NCBI RefSeq assembly: GCF_046237015.1
Contig: NZ_JBJYIN010000009.1
Coordinates: 62,001-126,000, forward strand
Length of the DNA: 64,000 nucleotides
From: JBJYIN01 sp046237015
GTDB taxonomy: Bacteria; Pseudomonadota; Gammaproteobacteria; Enterobacterales; Enterobacteriaceae
Reading direction: 5' to 3'
Shown: positions 28,125 to 37,329 of the stretch, piece by piece
Layout of the letters: each line of letters opens with the position of its first letter
Position numbering within the stretch: the stretch's first letter is position 1
The notes under the pieces: generated by a model
The model's input: the letters and a program-made list of their open reading frames with translations, nothing else
Told to the model about the DNA's origin: nothing
Database searches by the model: none
Made by a program: the position numbers and the translations under genes

Positions 28125-28682
28125 TTACTTTTTCTTTTGCTCATCTTTGATGAAGACCAGCATTTTGTTTGCACCGCTTTTTAATTTTTCATTCGCCTGA
28201 GGATTATCCAGCACTTTTTTCGCCCATTCTGCGGATTGTGCATAATCTCTTGGAAGTTCGGTATGTTTCGCAAGAACAACGGATAGCAGGAGTTGTGCGG
28301 GTGCGAAGCCCGATTTTGCCGATTTTGTCAGATAAGTTAAACCGGATTCAGGAGCGTAATTGTCGCCATTGCGTTGATTTAAATAGGCTTTGGCAAGTAA
28401 GAATTGGGCGGAAGCATCGTTAGCGTCGGCCTCGACTTTTAACCGTTCAATCCCTTCAGAGCGATAAAGTGGCCAGCTGCTACGAAGAAGTTTTCGCGTA
28501 AGCTGTTTCTGTGCTTCTGCATCACCCTGTTCAGCTTTGGCTCTTAGCGTTTTTAACTCGGCTTCTTCATCCGTGATTTCTTGCGTCAGAGAGGTTTTGG
28601 GGGATTTATCTGATACCGGTTCTGCTGCATATAAATGGGTAGCGGAACAAAAAAGTAGTGCTGTTAACAATGCTTTTTTCAT
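28125..28682 (-). CDS. Exported Sel1-repeat-like protein
   Basis: This is a predicted periplasmic protein of 185 residues whose function I do not recognise. It has a Sec signal peptide (MKKALLTALLFCSATHLYAA, cleavage near residue 20), a Lys/Glu-rich helix, then two to three Sel1/TPR-type helical repeats. The segments AEQGDAEAQKQL, ANDASAQFLLAKAYL and AKSGFAPAQLLLSVVLA each carry the Sel1 A-x-x-x-A spacing. The ATG at 28682 is preferred because the one three bases upstream sits too close to the AAGGA Shine-Dalgarno. It stands between ygiD and ygiC, on the ygiC strand. Confidence 0.75.
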   Translation of the reverse strand: MKKALLTALLFCSATHLYAAEPVSDKSPKTSLTQEITDEEAELKTLRAKAEQGDAEAQKQLTRKLLRSSWPLYRSEGIERLKVEADANDASAQFLLAKAYLNQRNGDNYAPESGLTYLTKSAKSGFAPAQLLLSVVLAKHTELPRDYAQSAEWAKKVLDNPQANEKLKSGANKMLVFIKDEQKKK

Positions 28683-28837
28683 CATGTCCTTTTACTCGTC
28701 CTTCCAATTTAAAATAAGCCGACTCTTTTATCGGGAGCTAATTTTATTAGCGCGTTAGATAAAGGCAATTGATTTTTATATGAAAGGATGTACAGGAGAA
28801 TCCGCAGGTAGCACCGAATACTGCCCGCGGATTGCGT

Positions 28838-29998
28838 TTAATCAAGAATAATATGGGGATAGAAACGCGAGAGATCCTGAGTGATCAGGGCGCGATCTTC
28901 TCGCAGGCCGATACCGCAAGGCTGATCGTTAACCAACCAGCTACCAATCAGCGTATAGCTGTCACCAAATTTCGGTAGGGGATGATACTGCTGGATGATC
29001 ATGCCTTCTTCACCATACGGGCCGTCGGCTGATGCAATCTCTTTGCCGTTCTCGATGATTTGGATGTTTGCCCCTTCACGTGAAAACAGCGGCTTGATGA
29101 CGTAGTTTTCCATTGCAGGGTGGTTGTCTTCGGCAAAATAGGCAGGAAGCAGGTTAGGGTGATTGGGGAACATTTCCCACAACATAGGCAGTAACGCTTT
29201 ATTGGAGATAATGCTCTTCCAGGCAGGTTCTAACCAGCGGACACCGGCATCTTCCAACTTAGTGGAAAAGATTTCACGCAGCATGAATTCCCATGGGTAC
29301 AGCTTGAACAGGTTACTGATAACCTGATTTTCCAGGTCGGTGAATTGACCTTTTTCCCCAAGGCCAATCTCTTCCATGTATAGAAATTCACTGGGTAGTC
29401 CGGCTTCCAGCGCACAATCCTGGAGGTATTGCACCGTACCGCGATCTTCTTCCGTATCCTGACAGCAGGCAAAATGTACCAAGCCAAAGCCATGGTTCAG
29501 TTTCAGATCTTCGAAACGTTCGATCAGCTTTTCCTGAATGCTGTTGTACTGATCGGCTGTTTGCGGCAATAACCTTGATTTAATTTGATCTTCCAGCCAC
29601 AGCCATTGGAAAAACGCGGATTCATACAGCGATGTCGGCGTATCAGCATTATTTTCCAGAAGCTTGGCGGGTGTCTGACCGTCGTAAGCGAGATCGAGAC
29701 GAGAATAAAGTGATGGTTGATTCGTGCGCCATGATGTCCTGACAAAATCCCATGTGTGCTTGGGGATGCGAAATTTAGTCAGCAACGACTCACTGTTGAC
29801 TACTTTATCCACGACCTGCAAGCTCATCTGATGCAATTCGGCAGTTGTATCTTCCAGTTCTTCGATTTGGGCGAGTGTGAACTGGTAATACGCTTCTTCA
29901 CTCCAGTAGGGCTCGCCGTACATGGTATGGAAGCGAAAACCGAACTCAGTCGCCTTTTCTCGCCAGTCAGGACGTTCTTGAATAGCTATCCGTTTCAT
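28838..29998 (-). CDS. ygiC: ATP-grasp glutathionylspermidine synthase family protein YgiC
   Basis: YgiC resembles the synthetase half of glutathionylspermidine synthetase/amidase, an ATP-grasp ligase; the true substrate is unknown and activity on glutathione/spermidine has not been assumed here. The 386-residue product keeps RLDLAYDG, LLENNADTPTSLYES, YVIKPLFSREGANI and the terminal GIGLREDRALIT. The start is ATG 29998 with GAGG upstream; a TTG codon just before it is unlikely. It starts 11 bp after ygiB, so they form an operon. Confidence 0.92.
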   Translation of the reverse strand: MKRIAIQERPDWREKATEFGFRFHTMYGEPYWSEEAYYQFTLAQIEELEDTTAELHQMSLQVVDKVVNSESLLTKFRIPKHTWDFVRTSWRTNQPSLYSRLDLAYDGQTPAKLLENNADTPTSLYESAFFQWLWLEDQIKSRLLPQTADQYNSIQEKLIERFEDLKLNHGFGLVHFACCQDTEEDRGTVQYLQDCALEAGLPSEFLYMEEIGLGEKGQFTDLENQVISNLFKLYPWEFMLREIFSTKLEDAGVRWLEPAWKSIISNKALLPMLWEMFPNHPNLLPAYFAEDNHPAMENYVIKPLFSREGANIQIIENGKEIASADGPYGEEGMIIQQYHPLPKFGDSYTLIGSWLVNDQPCGIGLREDRALITQDLSRFYPHIILD

Positions 29999-30009
29999 CA
30001 AATACGTCC

Positions 30010-30681
30010 TCAGCCACCCATGCTACGGGAAGAGCTGGAACTTGAACTGGCGCTGCTGCGTTGCATGCTGGTCTGTTTAGCGACGGTTTCGCCGAACCCA
30101 CCGCGTGTCACGGTTGACGTCGTGGCTGGTTTCGGCGCCAATGCGGTTCTCGGAACATTGATAGAACGCCCTGTGGTTGCATTACCGTAGTTCTTACCGG
30201 TAGCGTCCACAAATTTGCCGTTTGCCGGGCTGGTCGGTGATTTTGAGGTAAACAGCGGTTGCTGAGCAAAACCTGCACCGCCGCTCATCATGCGGCCCAT
30301 CATATAGCCAGCCATCAGTGGCATCCAGGAACTACCGCTCTGTTGTGGTTCTGCGGCCATCCCAGCCTGTGCTGGTGCCTGGCTCTGTATGCACTGTGCT
30401 TCGCCAAATTCTGCTACGCAATCTTCTTTTGTCGCGTATTTTGGTGCTGTCTTTTCTGCTTCTTTCAACGCATTGTTGTAGGCGGTGGTGCACTGTGCGC
30501 TCATCGATGGGTTGGCGGCTGAACAATCGTCCGCATTCTGGTAGAGAGAGACGGTTTCATCCGTTTGTTCACAACCAGCCAATACAAAGACGGCGCTGAC
30601 GGCTAATGCAACGGGTGCCAGGCGATAGGTTCTCCATCCCTTACGGAAAGTTTCCTGATTAATATCTTTGGTACGTTTCAT
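30010..30681 (-). CDS. ygiB: DUF1190 lipoprotein-like YgiB
   Basis: YgiB is a DUF1190 protein always paired with YgiC and often with TolC; its role in envelope maintenance is not settled. The 223-residue product has an unusually long basic N-region (about 20 residues), a hydrophobic stretch and a lipobox-like VLAGC (Cys37). Next come a cysteine-containing conserved domain (about 45-95), a Met/Gly-rich segment (MAGYMMGRMMSGGAG) and a serine-rich tail. It is downstream of tolC by 209 bp. Confidence 0.9.
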   Translation of the reverse strand: MKRTKDINQETFRKGWRTYRLAPVALAVSAVFVLAGCEQTDETVSLYQNADDCSAANPSMSAQCTTAYNNALKEAEKTAPKYATKEDCVAEFGEAQCIQSQAPAQAGMAAEPQQSGSSWMPLMAGYMMGRMMSGGAGFAQQPLFTSKSPTSPANGKFVDATGKNYGNATTGRSINVPRTALAPKPATTSTVTRGGFGETVAKQTSMQRSSASSSSSSSRSMGG

Positions 30682-30844
30682 CGTGTTAATCCCAGATAAA
30701 AAGGCATCATGCCTAATCGCTAACGAGTGGGCTAAGAATAGGGGAAGGTTGATGGAATTTAAAGCGCCAATAAGGCTAACTTAACGGCTCTTTACGTTGC
30801 TATACATTCAGTTGTGCTGTGTTTCGCTTTATTGGCTTTACGAT

Positions 30845-30866
30845 AAAGGGGAACGCGATGTTCCCC
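30845..30866 (-). terminator. Terminator of tolC
   Basis: GGGGAAC (30848-30854) pairs with GTTCCCC (30860-30866) around GCGAT. On the minus strand it is followed by TTTATC. It lies 24 bp beyond the tolC stop and would partly separate tolC from ygiBC. Confidence 0.65.
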
Positions 30867-30890
30867 TATTCTTTCAGCCAGAACGACGTA

Positions 30891-32294
30891 TTAACGCTGA
30901 GCCGCTGCCGCCGTATTGGCGAGTGGCGCACCGCTCTCGTTGTCTGATACCAACGGGGTTGTGGACACCATTTGACCCAACGCGGCATTCAATGTTTGCA
31001 GATCGCTTTCATTGAGTGTACCCAGTGCCGATTTAATGTTTAGCTGATTGATCAAATAATCATAACGTGCGCTGGAAAGTTGCTGTTTGGCATTGTACAA
31101 CGTGGTCGTCGCATCCAATACGTCAACGATGGTACGGGTTCCTACCTGATAGCCAGCTTCCATGGCATCTAATGAACTTTGCGCAGAGACTTCGGCCTGT
31201 TTGTAGGCGTTGATGCTGCTAATCGAGGCAGAAATGTTATTAAACGATGAGCGTACGGTCTGAATCACGGCGCGGTGCGCACTCTCCAGCAATTCACTGG
31301 CACTGACAAAACTGTGTTGAGCCTGTTTTACCTGAGAATTAGTCGCCCCACCGCTATAAAGCGGTAAAGTGAAATTGATACCAACTTTGTTTTGGCCTGC
31401 GTCACTGTCTCTGAGCTGGCTGTTGTTGTGTGTTTGAGAACCTGAATAGCGGGTATCGCTCACGCCTGTTGATGCAGTCAGATCCAATGTAGGCATGTAA
31501 CCAGTTTGTGCTGAACGGATTTGCTCGCGAGCCAGATCCTGACTCAAACGTGCGGATAACAAGCTAAGATTACGGTTCTCTGCTTCTTTCAGCAGATTGT
31601 TAACCACTTCCGGCTTTTGAGTCGAAAAGCGCGTAATGTTCAGTCCGGCTAACTGTGGGTAGAAATTTCCGGTTACCTGACGCAGTGATTCCAGCGCATT
31701 ATCTAACGTATTTCGTGCCAAAACTTCATTCGCCAGCACGCTGTCGTATTGTGCTCGAGCGTTTTGTACGTCAGTAATGGCGACCAGGCCGACGTTGAAA
31801 CGTTGTGTGGTTTGATCTAACTGGCGGTAGATCGCCTGTTTCTGCGCATTAATGTATGACAGCGAGTCAATGGCGCGCAGAACGTTAAAATAAGCGGTCG
31901 CCGTGTTCAGAATCAGATTTTGCTGAGCGGTTTGATAGGTGACATCCTCAATGCCCGCTTGTTTTTCCTGCAAGGTCAATGCACGCCATTTAGACATATC
32001 AAATAGCGTTTGGGTCAACTGTAGCGAAGCGCTTTTAACATCGCTGTTGACGCCTTTGTTGTCACGATAACCATTGTTATACGTATAATCAGCACCTAAT
32101 CCCAATTGTGGCAATAGCGGACTACGCGCTTCATTGATTTTTTCAAAGGCAGCATCACGAACGGCTGCGGCACTACGTAAATCTGGATTGGTGTTTTTGG
32201 CTTGCTGATAAACCTGTAACAGATTTTCTGCCTGGCCCATGACACTAAAGCCGCCCAGGCTCAGACCGATAAGAAGAGGGAGCAATTTCTTCAT
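30891..32294 (-). CDS. tolC: Outer-membrane efflux channel TolC
   Basis: TolC is the trimeric outer-membrane exit duct for AcrAB-type pumps and type I secretion; in soft-rot bacteria these export plant antimicrobials and proteases. The 467-residue product has a signal peptide (cleavage after GQA, about 22) and two repeated outer-membrane-efflux domains (about 25-220 and 230-440), each with the Asn-Val-Gly/VGTRTIVDVLDA turn. The second ATG (32294) is taken because AAGGA lies six bases before it; the first abuts it. The C-terminal tail after the second repeat is shorter than in E. coli (493 residues), as in several relatives. Confidence 0.97.
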   Translation of the reverse strand: MKKLLPLLIGLSLGGFSVMGQAENLLQVYQQAKNTNPDLRSAAAVRDAAFEKINEARSPLLPQLGLGADYTYNNGYRDNKGVNSDVKSASLQLTQTLFDMSKWRALTLQEKQAGIEDVTYQTAQQNLILNTATAYFNVLRAIDSLSYINAQKQAIYRQLDQTTQRFNVGLVAITDVQNARAQYDSVLANEVLARNTLDNALESLRQVTGNFYPQLAGLNITRFSTQKPEVVNNLLKEAENRNLSLLSARLSQDLAREQIRSAQTGYMPTLDLTASTGVSDTRYSGSQTHNNSQLRDSDAGQNKVGINFTLPLYSGGATNSQVKQAQHSFVSASELLESAHRAVIQTVRSSFNNISASISSINAYKQAEVSAQSSLDAMEAGYQVGTRTIVDVLDATTTLYNAKQQLSSARYDYLINQLNIKSALGTLNESDLQTLNAALGQMVSTTPLVSDNESGAPLANTAAAAQR

Positions 32295-32655
32295 TTGCAT
32301 TCCTTGTTGTGCAGCAATGTCACTATGGTAGCGCTACATATAGACCAATAATTGTCGATTCTATCAGAATCTGCCAATAGGATAAGGTAGCTGAACGTGC
32401 CATCTTTATGATGGTCGTTGTCCGAACCGGCTGATGTGATTGGTGCTTTGAGCCAGAGCGGTACGGAATTTGTCTGTTTTACAGGATAATGCGGCCGATC
32501 TGGTTCGCCGTTATCATCAGCCTTGGTGGAAATAAAGGCTGAGTGTACATAAATCTACCATAAACGGGTCTGTCAAAAACAACGATGAGTATAATGATAG
32601 GAGTTTGCGCCATACAATACCGGATTCCATCGATATTCGTTACAGGAGTTTAGCT
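32295..32655. other. Divergent tolC-nudF control region
   Basis: These 361 bp hold no supported gene. A TATAAT at 32590-32595 is a candidate -10 for nudF, and a 7-bp hairpin (CAGCCTT, 32518-32524; AAGGCTG, 32535-32541) lies upstream of it. In E. coli tolC is controlled by the MarA/SoxS/Rob box; I could not place such a box with confidence. Confidence 0.45.
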
Positions 32656-33288
32656 ATGGGGTCTTCCGTATCAGGACCAGTGACTTTCACGAAAGATGAT
32701 GTAGAAATTATTACACGTGAAAAATTATATGACGGCTTTTTTTCATTGGAGCGCTATCGTTTTCGTCACCGCCTGTTTAATGGCGAGATGAGCGGTGAAA
32801 TCAGCCGTGAAATATTTGAACGAGGTCATGCCGTTGTCCTGTTACCCTATGATCCTGTGCGGGATGAAGTGGTTTTGATTGAACAGATTCGTATCGCCGC
32901 CTACGACACTAGCGCGTCTCCTTGGCTGTTTGAGCTGGTAGCAGGCATGATCGAACCGGGCGAAAGTCTGGAAGAGGTCGCCCGGCGTGAAGCACTTGAG
33001 GAAGCGGGATTAACGGTGGGGCATTGCCAGCCGATAATCAGCTATTTGGCGAGCCCTGGTGGGACAAGTGAACGCTTGGCTGTGATGGTCGGCGAAGTAG
33101 ATACCCGGACGGCAAAGGGTATTCATGGTCTGGCAGAAGAGAACGAAGATATTCGCGTACATGTCGTGAGTCGCGAGCAAAGCTATCAGTGGGTAGAAGA
33201 TGGGATTATTGATAACGCGGCGTCTGTCATTGCCCTGCAATGGTTAGCGTTGCACTATGAGAAACTGAGAGACGCATGGGTAGGTTGA
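32656..33288 (+). CDS. nudF: ADP-ribose pyrophosphatase NudF
   Basis: NudF hydrolyses ADP-ribose to AMP and ribose 5-phosphate. The start is ATG 32656 with AGGAG seven bases upstream; the open frame begins earlier without homology. The 210-residue product has the Nudix box G-x5-E-x7-REALEEAGL (about residues 96-118) and the LASPGGTSER loop typical of ADP-ribose-specific members. It opens a rightward group with yqiB (4-bp gap), cpdA and yqiA, the E. coli order. Confidence 0.95.
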   Translation: MGSSVSGPVTFTKDDVEIITREKLYDGFFSLERYRFRHRLFNGEMSGEISREIFERGHAVVLLPYDPVRDEVVLIEQIRIAAYDTSASPWLFELVAGMIEPGESLEEVARREALEEAGLTVGHCQPIISYLASPGGTSERLAVMVGEVDTRTAKGIHGLAEENEDIRVHVVSREQSYQWVEDGIIDNAASVIALQWLALHYEKLRDAWVG

Positions 33289-33292
33289 GTTT

Positions 33293-33715
33293 ATGAAGCG
33301 TTATACTCCGGATTTCCCGGCAATGATGAGGCTGTGCGAAACGAATTTCATGCAATTGCGGCGTTTGCTGCCTCGTGTTGACGAAGTCGGTGAAATGGCG
33401 GTTTATCACGTAAATCATGCGGTTTATCGTTTAACCATCCTTGAATCTACCCGCTACACCTCATTGGTTGAGATCAAGCAAACCGCACCTGCGGTAAGCT
33501 ATTGGAGTCTGCCAATGATGACGGTCAGGCTATATCATGATGCTCTGGTTGCGGAAGTGTGTGCCAGTCAGCAGATCTTCCGTTTCAAAGCGCGTTATGA
33601 TTATCCGAATAATAAGTTACATCAACGTGACGAAAAGCATCAGATTAATCAGTTTCTTGCTGATTGGCTAAAATATTGTTTGGCGTATGGTTCGATGTCG
33701 ATTCCGGTTTGTTAG
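33293..33715 (+). CDS. yqiB: DUF1249 family protein YqiB
   Basis: This is a cytoplasmic protein of unknown function (DUF1249), 140 residues as in E. coli. It is rich in conserved aromatic and basic positions: MKRYTPDFPAMMRLCETNF at the N terminus, and ISYWSLPMMTVRLYHDA and RYDYPNNKLHQRDEKHQINQ segments later. It lies 4 bp after nudF and 27 bp before cpdA, so it is part of this operon. Confidence 0.9.
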   Translation: MKRYTPDFPAMMRLCETNFMQLRRLLPRVDEVGEMAVYHVNHAVYRLTILESTRYTSLVEIKQTAPAVSYWSLPMMTVRLYHDALVAEVCASQQIFRFKARYDYPNNKLHQRDEKHQINQFLADWLKYCLAYGSMSIPVC

Positions 33716-33742
33716 ACAGAATTAAGTAACCAAGGACACCAT

Positions 33743-34570
33743 TTGGAAAGCCTGTTGACACTTCCTGTGGCGAATGGCGCCAGAATCAGGATTTTACAAA
33801 TAACGGATACCCACCTTTTTGCCGGCGAGCATGAAACGTTGCTAGGTGTTAACACCTATCGTAGTTATCACGCGGTGTTGAATGCAATACAGGCTCAGCA
33901 AAAAGCGTTTGATTTGATCGTTGCGACCGGTGATTTGGCTCAGGATCATTCTCTGACGGCCTATCATCATTTCTCGCGTGGTATCCGGCAATTATCTGCA
34001 CCTTGCGTATGGTTGCCGGGCAACCATGATTTCCAGCCTGCGATGGTCGATGCGTTGGCTGAAGCGGGCATTGCGCCTTCCAAACATGTGTTGGTGGGTG
34101 ATACGTGGCAAATCATCCTGCTGGATAGTCAGGTTTTTGGTGTGCCGCATGGCGAATTAAGCGATTATCAACTTGAGTGGCTTGAACGCTGCCTGAAAAG
34201 CCAACCTCATCGTTTTACGTTGCTTTTATTGCATCATCATCCGTCACCGTCTGGCTGTACCTGGCTTGATCAGCATAGCCTGCGTAATGCGCACAACCTG
34301 GCGGCGGTGTTGAACCGTTATCCTCAGGTGAATACGGTGTTGTGCGGGCATATCCATCAGGAAATGGATTTTGACTGGCATGGTCGCCGTCTGCTGGCAA
34401 CGCCGTCAACCTGCGTACAATTTAAACCGCACTGTACTAATTTCACCATTGATGATGTTGCGCCAGGCTGGCGTTATCTGGACTTATTGCCTGACGGTCG
34501 CCTTGAAACCGAAGTGTGCCGCTTGTCGGGGAGTGAATTCCTGCCGGATATGGATTCGGATGGTTATTAA
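33743..34570 (+). CDS. cpdA: 3',5'-cyclic-AMP phosphodiesterase CpdA
   Basis: CpdA hydrolyses cAMP and so tempers CRP signalling. The 275-residue product is a class III metallophosphoesterase with the five expected motifs: DTHLF, GDLAQD, GNHD, LLHHHP and GHIH. The start is TTG 33743 (MESLLTLP), the same rare start codon used in E. coli, which suggests deliberate low expression. The stop overlaps the yqiA ATG in TAATG. Confidence 0.96.
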   Translation: MESLLTLPVANGARIRILQITDTHLFAGEHETLLGVNTYRSYHAVLNAIQAQQKAFDLIVATGDLAQDHSLTAYHHFSRGIRQLSAPCVWLPGNHDFQPAMVDALAEAGIAPSKHVLVGDTWQIILLDSQVFGVPHGELSDYQLEWLERCLKSQPHRFTLLLLHHHPSPSGCTWLDQHSLRNAHNLAAVLNRYPQVNTVLCGHIHQEMDFDWHGRRLLATPSTCVQFKPHCTNFTIDDVAPGWRYLDLLPDGRLETEVCRLSGSEFLPDMDSDGY

Positions 34571-35151
34571 TGCCAACCTTACTTTATCTCCATGGCTTCA
34601 ATAGTACTCCTCATTCGGCAAAAGCAACCGCGCTGAAGCATTGGCTGGCAGCGCAGCATCCTGAAATTGATATGCTGATCCCTCAACTGCCGCCTTATCC
34701 GGCACAAGCCGCTGAAATGATGGAAGCGATTGTGATGGCTCGGGCAGGGCGTCCGCTCGGTATTGTTGGTTCTTCTCTCGGTGGTTATTATGCGACCTGG
34801 CTATCTCAATGTTTTACCATACCTGCCGTCGTGGTGAATCCGGCGGTCAGGCCGTTTGAGTTGTTGCTCGACCATCTGGGGGAATATCAGAATCCCTACA
34901 CGGGCGAACAATATGTGCTAGAGTCACGCCACGTTTACGATTTGAAAGTGATGCAAATTGAGCCGCTGGAATCGCCTGATTTGCTCTGGCTGCTGCTCCA
35001 GACGGGAGATGAGGTGTTGGACTATCGTCAGGCCGTTACCTATTACACAGCCTGTCGTCAAACGGTGGAATCGGGTGGCAACCACGCTTTTGTCGGATTT
35101 GAGCATTTTTTTGCACCTATAGTCAGTTTTCTGGGCCTCACGACAGACTGA
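34570..35151 (+). CDS. yqiA: Alpha/beta-hydrolase esterase YqiA
   Basis: YqiA is a small cytoplasmic esterase active on short acyl esters in vitro; its natural substrate is unknown. The 193-residue product has YLHGFNSTPHSAKA at the oxyanion-hole strand and the nucleophile elbow GSSLGGYYAT (serine near residue 73), a conserved Asp in the LQTGDEVLDY loop, and the catalytic His in GGNHAF. It is translationally coupled to cpdA and 55 bp upstream of parE. Confidence 0.94.
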   Translation: MPTLLYLHGFNSTPHSAKATALKHWLAAQHPEIDMLIPQLPPYPAQAAEMMEAIVMARAGRPLGIVGSSLGGYYATWLSQCFTIPAVVVNPAVRPFELLLDHLGEYQNPYTGEQYVLESRHVYDLKVMQIEPLESPDLLWLLLQTGDEVLDYRQAVTYYTACRQTVESGGNHAFVGFEHFFAPIVSFLGLTTD

Positions 35152-35206
35152 ACGCCGCTTATTTCATTGAAAACAATCCCTTTAAAATAAAGAACGCATT
35201 CGAAAC

Positions 35207-37102
35207 ATGACTCAATCAAGCTATAACGCTGATGCGATTGAAGTACTCAGCGGACTGGAACCGGTGCGCCGTCGTCCGGGAATGTATACCGATACCACGC
35301 GCCCTAATCATTTGGGGCAAGAGGTCATCGATAACAGTGTCGATGAGGCATTGGCGGGACATGCACGCCGTATCGATGTGATTTTACACGATGATCAATC
35401 ATTGGAAGTGATTGATGATGGTCGTGGTATGCCCGTGGATATCCACCCTGAAGAAGGTGTGCCGGCCGTTGAGTTAATTCTATGCCGGCTACATGCTGGC
35501 GGTAAGTTCTCCAACAAAAACTATCAGTTCTCTGGCGGCTTGCATGGCGTGGGGATCTCTGTGGTTAACGCCTTATCTTCTCGCGTCGAAGTGACGGTTC
35601 GCCGTGACGGACAAGTCTACGATATGGCGTTTGAAAACGGAGACAAGGTACAGGAATTGACGGTCACGGGAACCTGTGGTCGTCGGAATACCGGTACGCG
35701 GGTGCATTTTTGGCCGGACGCGACATTTTTTGATAGCCCGCGCTTTTCCGTTACCCGGTTAACTCATCTACTCAAAGCCAAAGCCGTCTTGTGTCCTGGT
35801 GTAGAGATCGTGTTCAAGGACAAGGTTAACGGTACGGAACAGCGCTGGTGCTATCTGGATGGCCTGAATGACTATCTGTGTGAAGCGGTAAATGGTCTGA
35901 CGACGCTGCCGGAAAAACCGTTTCTTGGTGCGATCTCTGGCGAGACAGAAGCTGTGGACTGGGCGCTGTTGTGGCTACCGGAAGGGGGAGAATTACTGAC
36001 GGAAAGCTACGTTAACCTGATTCCAACGCCGATGGGCGGGACGCACGTTAATGGGCTACGTCAGGGGTTGCTCGATGCCATGCGTGAATTTTGTGAATTC
36101 CGCAATATTTTGCCGCGTGGTGTGAAACTGAGCGCCGACGATATCTGGGAGCGCTGCGCTTACGTGTTATCGGTAAAAATGCAGGATCCGCAGTTCGCCG
36201 GTCAAACGAAGGAACGCCTCTCCTCGCGACAATGTGCGGCGTTTGTGTCTGGCGTCGTGAAAGATGCATTCAGCCTGTGGCTGAATCAGAACGTACAAGC
36301 CGCAGAGCAACTCGCCGAGCTGGCCATTGCCAGCGCTCAGCGTCGTATGCGCGCCGCCAAGAAAGTCGTGCGCAAAAAGCTGACTAGCGGCCCGGCGTTG
36401 CCTGGCAAATTGGCGGATTGCACTTCGCAAGATTTAAATCGTACAGAATTATTCCTGGTGGAAGGGGATTCAGCAGGGGGATCGGCGAAACAAGCGCGGG
36501 AGCGTGAGTTTCAGGCGATCATGCCGCTTAAGGGTAAGATCCTGAATACCTGGGAAGTCTCTTCAGACGAAGTGCTGGCGTCGCAGGAGGTTCATGATAT
36601 CTCCGTGGCGATCGGTATCGATCCTGACAGCGACGATCTCAGCCAACTGCGCTACGGTAAGATCTGCATTCTGGCGGATGCGGATTCTGATGGTTTACAT
36701 ATCGCGACATTGCTGTGTGCATTGTTTGTCCGTCATTTCCGTGCGGTAGTGAAAGGCGGACATGTCTATGTGGCGATGCCGCCACTGTACCGTATTGATC
36801 TGGGTAAAGAAGTTTATTACGCGCTGGATGAAGAAGAAAAAGCGGGTGTGCTGGAGCAACTTAAGCGCAAGAAAGGCAAACCTAATGTACAGCGTTTTAA
36901 AGGGTTGGGTGAGATGAACCCATTACAGCTACGCGAAACCACGCTGGATCCGAATACACGTCGCTTGGTGCAGTTGACGATTAATGATGATGATATCGAT
37001 CAGACGATGGCAATGATGGATATGTTGTTAGCGAAAAAACGCTCGGAAGATCGTCGTAACTGGTTACAAGAAAAGGGCGACAGAGCGGAAATTGAAGTCT
37101 AA
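35207..37102 (+). CDS. parE: DNA topoisomerase IV subunit B (ATPase)
   Basis: ParE supplies ATP hydrolysis for decatenation of daughter chromosomes by ParC2E2. The 631-residue product has the GHKL ATPase motifs (EVIDNSVDEALAGHA, DDGRGMPVD, GGLHGVGISVVNALS), the transducer domain, and the TOPRIM domain (LVEGDSAGGSAKQ and DADSDGLHIATL). The length matches E. coli ParE (630). parC follows after a terminator and a 227-bp gap, so the two subunits are transcribed separately. Confidence 0.98.
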   Translation: MTQSSYNADAIEVLSGLEPVRRRPGMYTDTTRPNHLGQEVIDNSVDEALAGHARRIDVILHDDQSLEVIDDGRGMPVDIHPEEGVPAVELILCRLHAGGKFSNKNYQFSGGLHGVGISVVNALSSRVEVTVRRDGQVYDMAFENGDKVQELTVTGTCGRRNTGTRVHFWPDATFFDSPRFSVTRLTHLLKAKAVLCPGVEIVFKDKVNGTEQRWCYLDGLNDYLCEAVNGLTTLPEKPFLGAISGETEAVDWALLWLPEGGELLTESYVNLIPTPMGGTHVNGLRQGLLDAMREFCEFRNILPRGVKLSADDIWERCAYVLSVKMQDPQFAGQTKERLSSRQCAAFVSGVVKDAFSLWLNQNVQAAEQLAELAIASAQRRMRAAKKVVRKKLTSGPALPGKLADCTSQDLNRTELFLVEGDSAGGSAKQAREREFQAIMPLKGKILNTWEVSSDEVLASQEVHDISVAIGIDPDSDDLSQLRYGKICILADADSDGLHIATLLCALFVRHFRAVVKGGHVYVAMPPLYRIDLGKEVYYALDEEEKAGVLEQLKRKKGKPNVQRFKGLGEMNPLQLRETTLDPNTRRLVQLTINDDDIDQTMAMMDMLLAKKRSEDRRNWLQEKGDRAEIEV

Positions 37103-37120
37103 CCCGAGTGACTGAGTATA

Positions 37121-37155
37121 AAAACGGCCGCGATGTCATATGATGCGGCCGTTTT
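37121..37155 (+). terminator. Intrinsic terminator of parE
   Basis: AAAACGGCCGC (37121-37131) pairs perfectly with GCGGCCGTTTT (37145-37155), with T's at the end of the descending arm. Confidence 0.9.
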
Positions 37156-37329
37156 TATTGTGCTATTAGCAGGCGTTTACACGTGGTGGATCAGAGCACT
37201 ATCTTTCGTAACGCCCTGTTCTCTGTGACATCGTATCGTCAGATAAGGTACTATTCTCGCCGAATATACCGCCGTATAACGTGTCGGGAAGCGTAGTTAT
37301 CGCGCCGCGATGTGAGGAAAATGAGATAA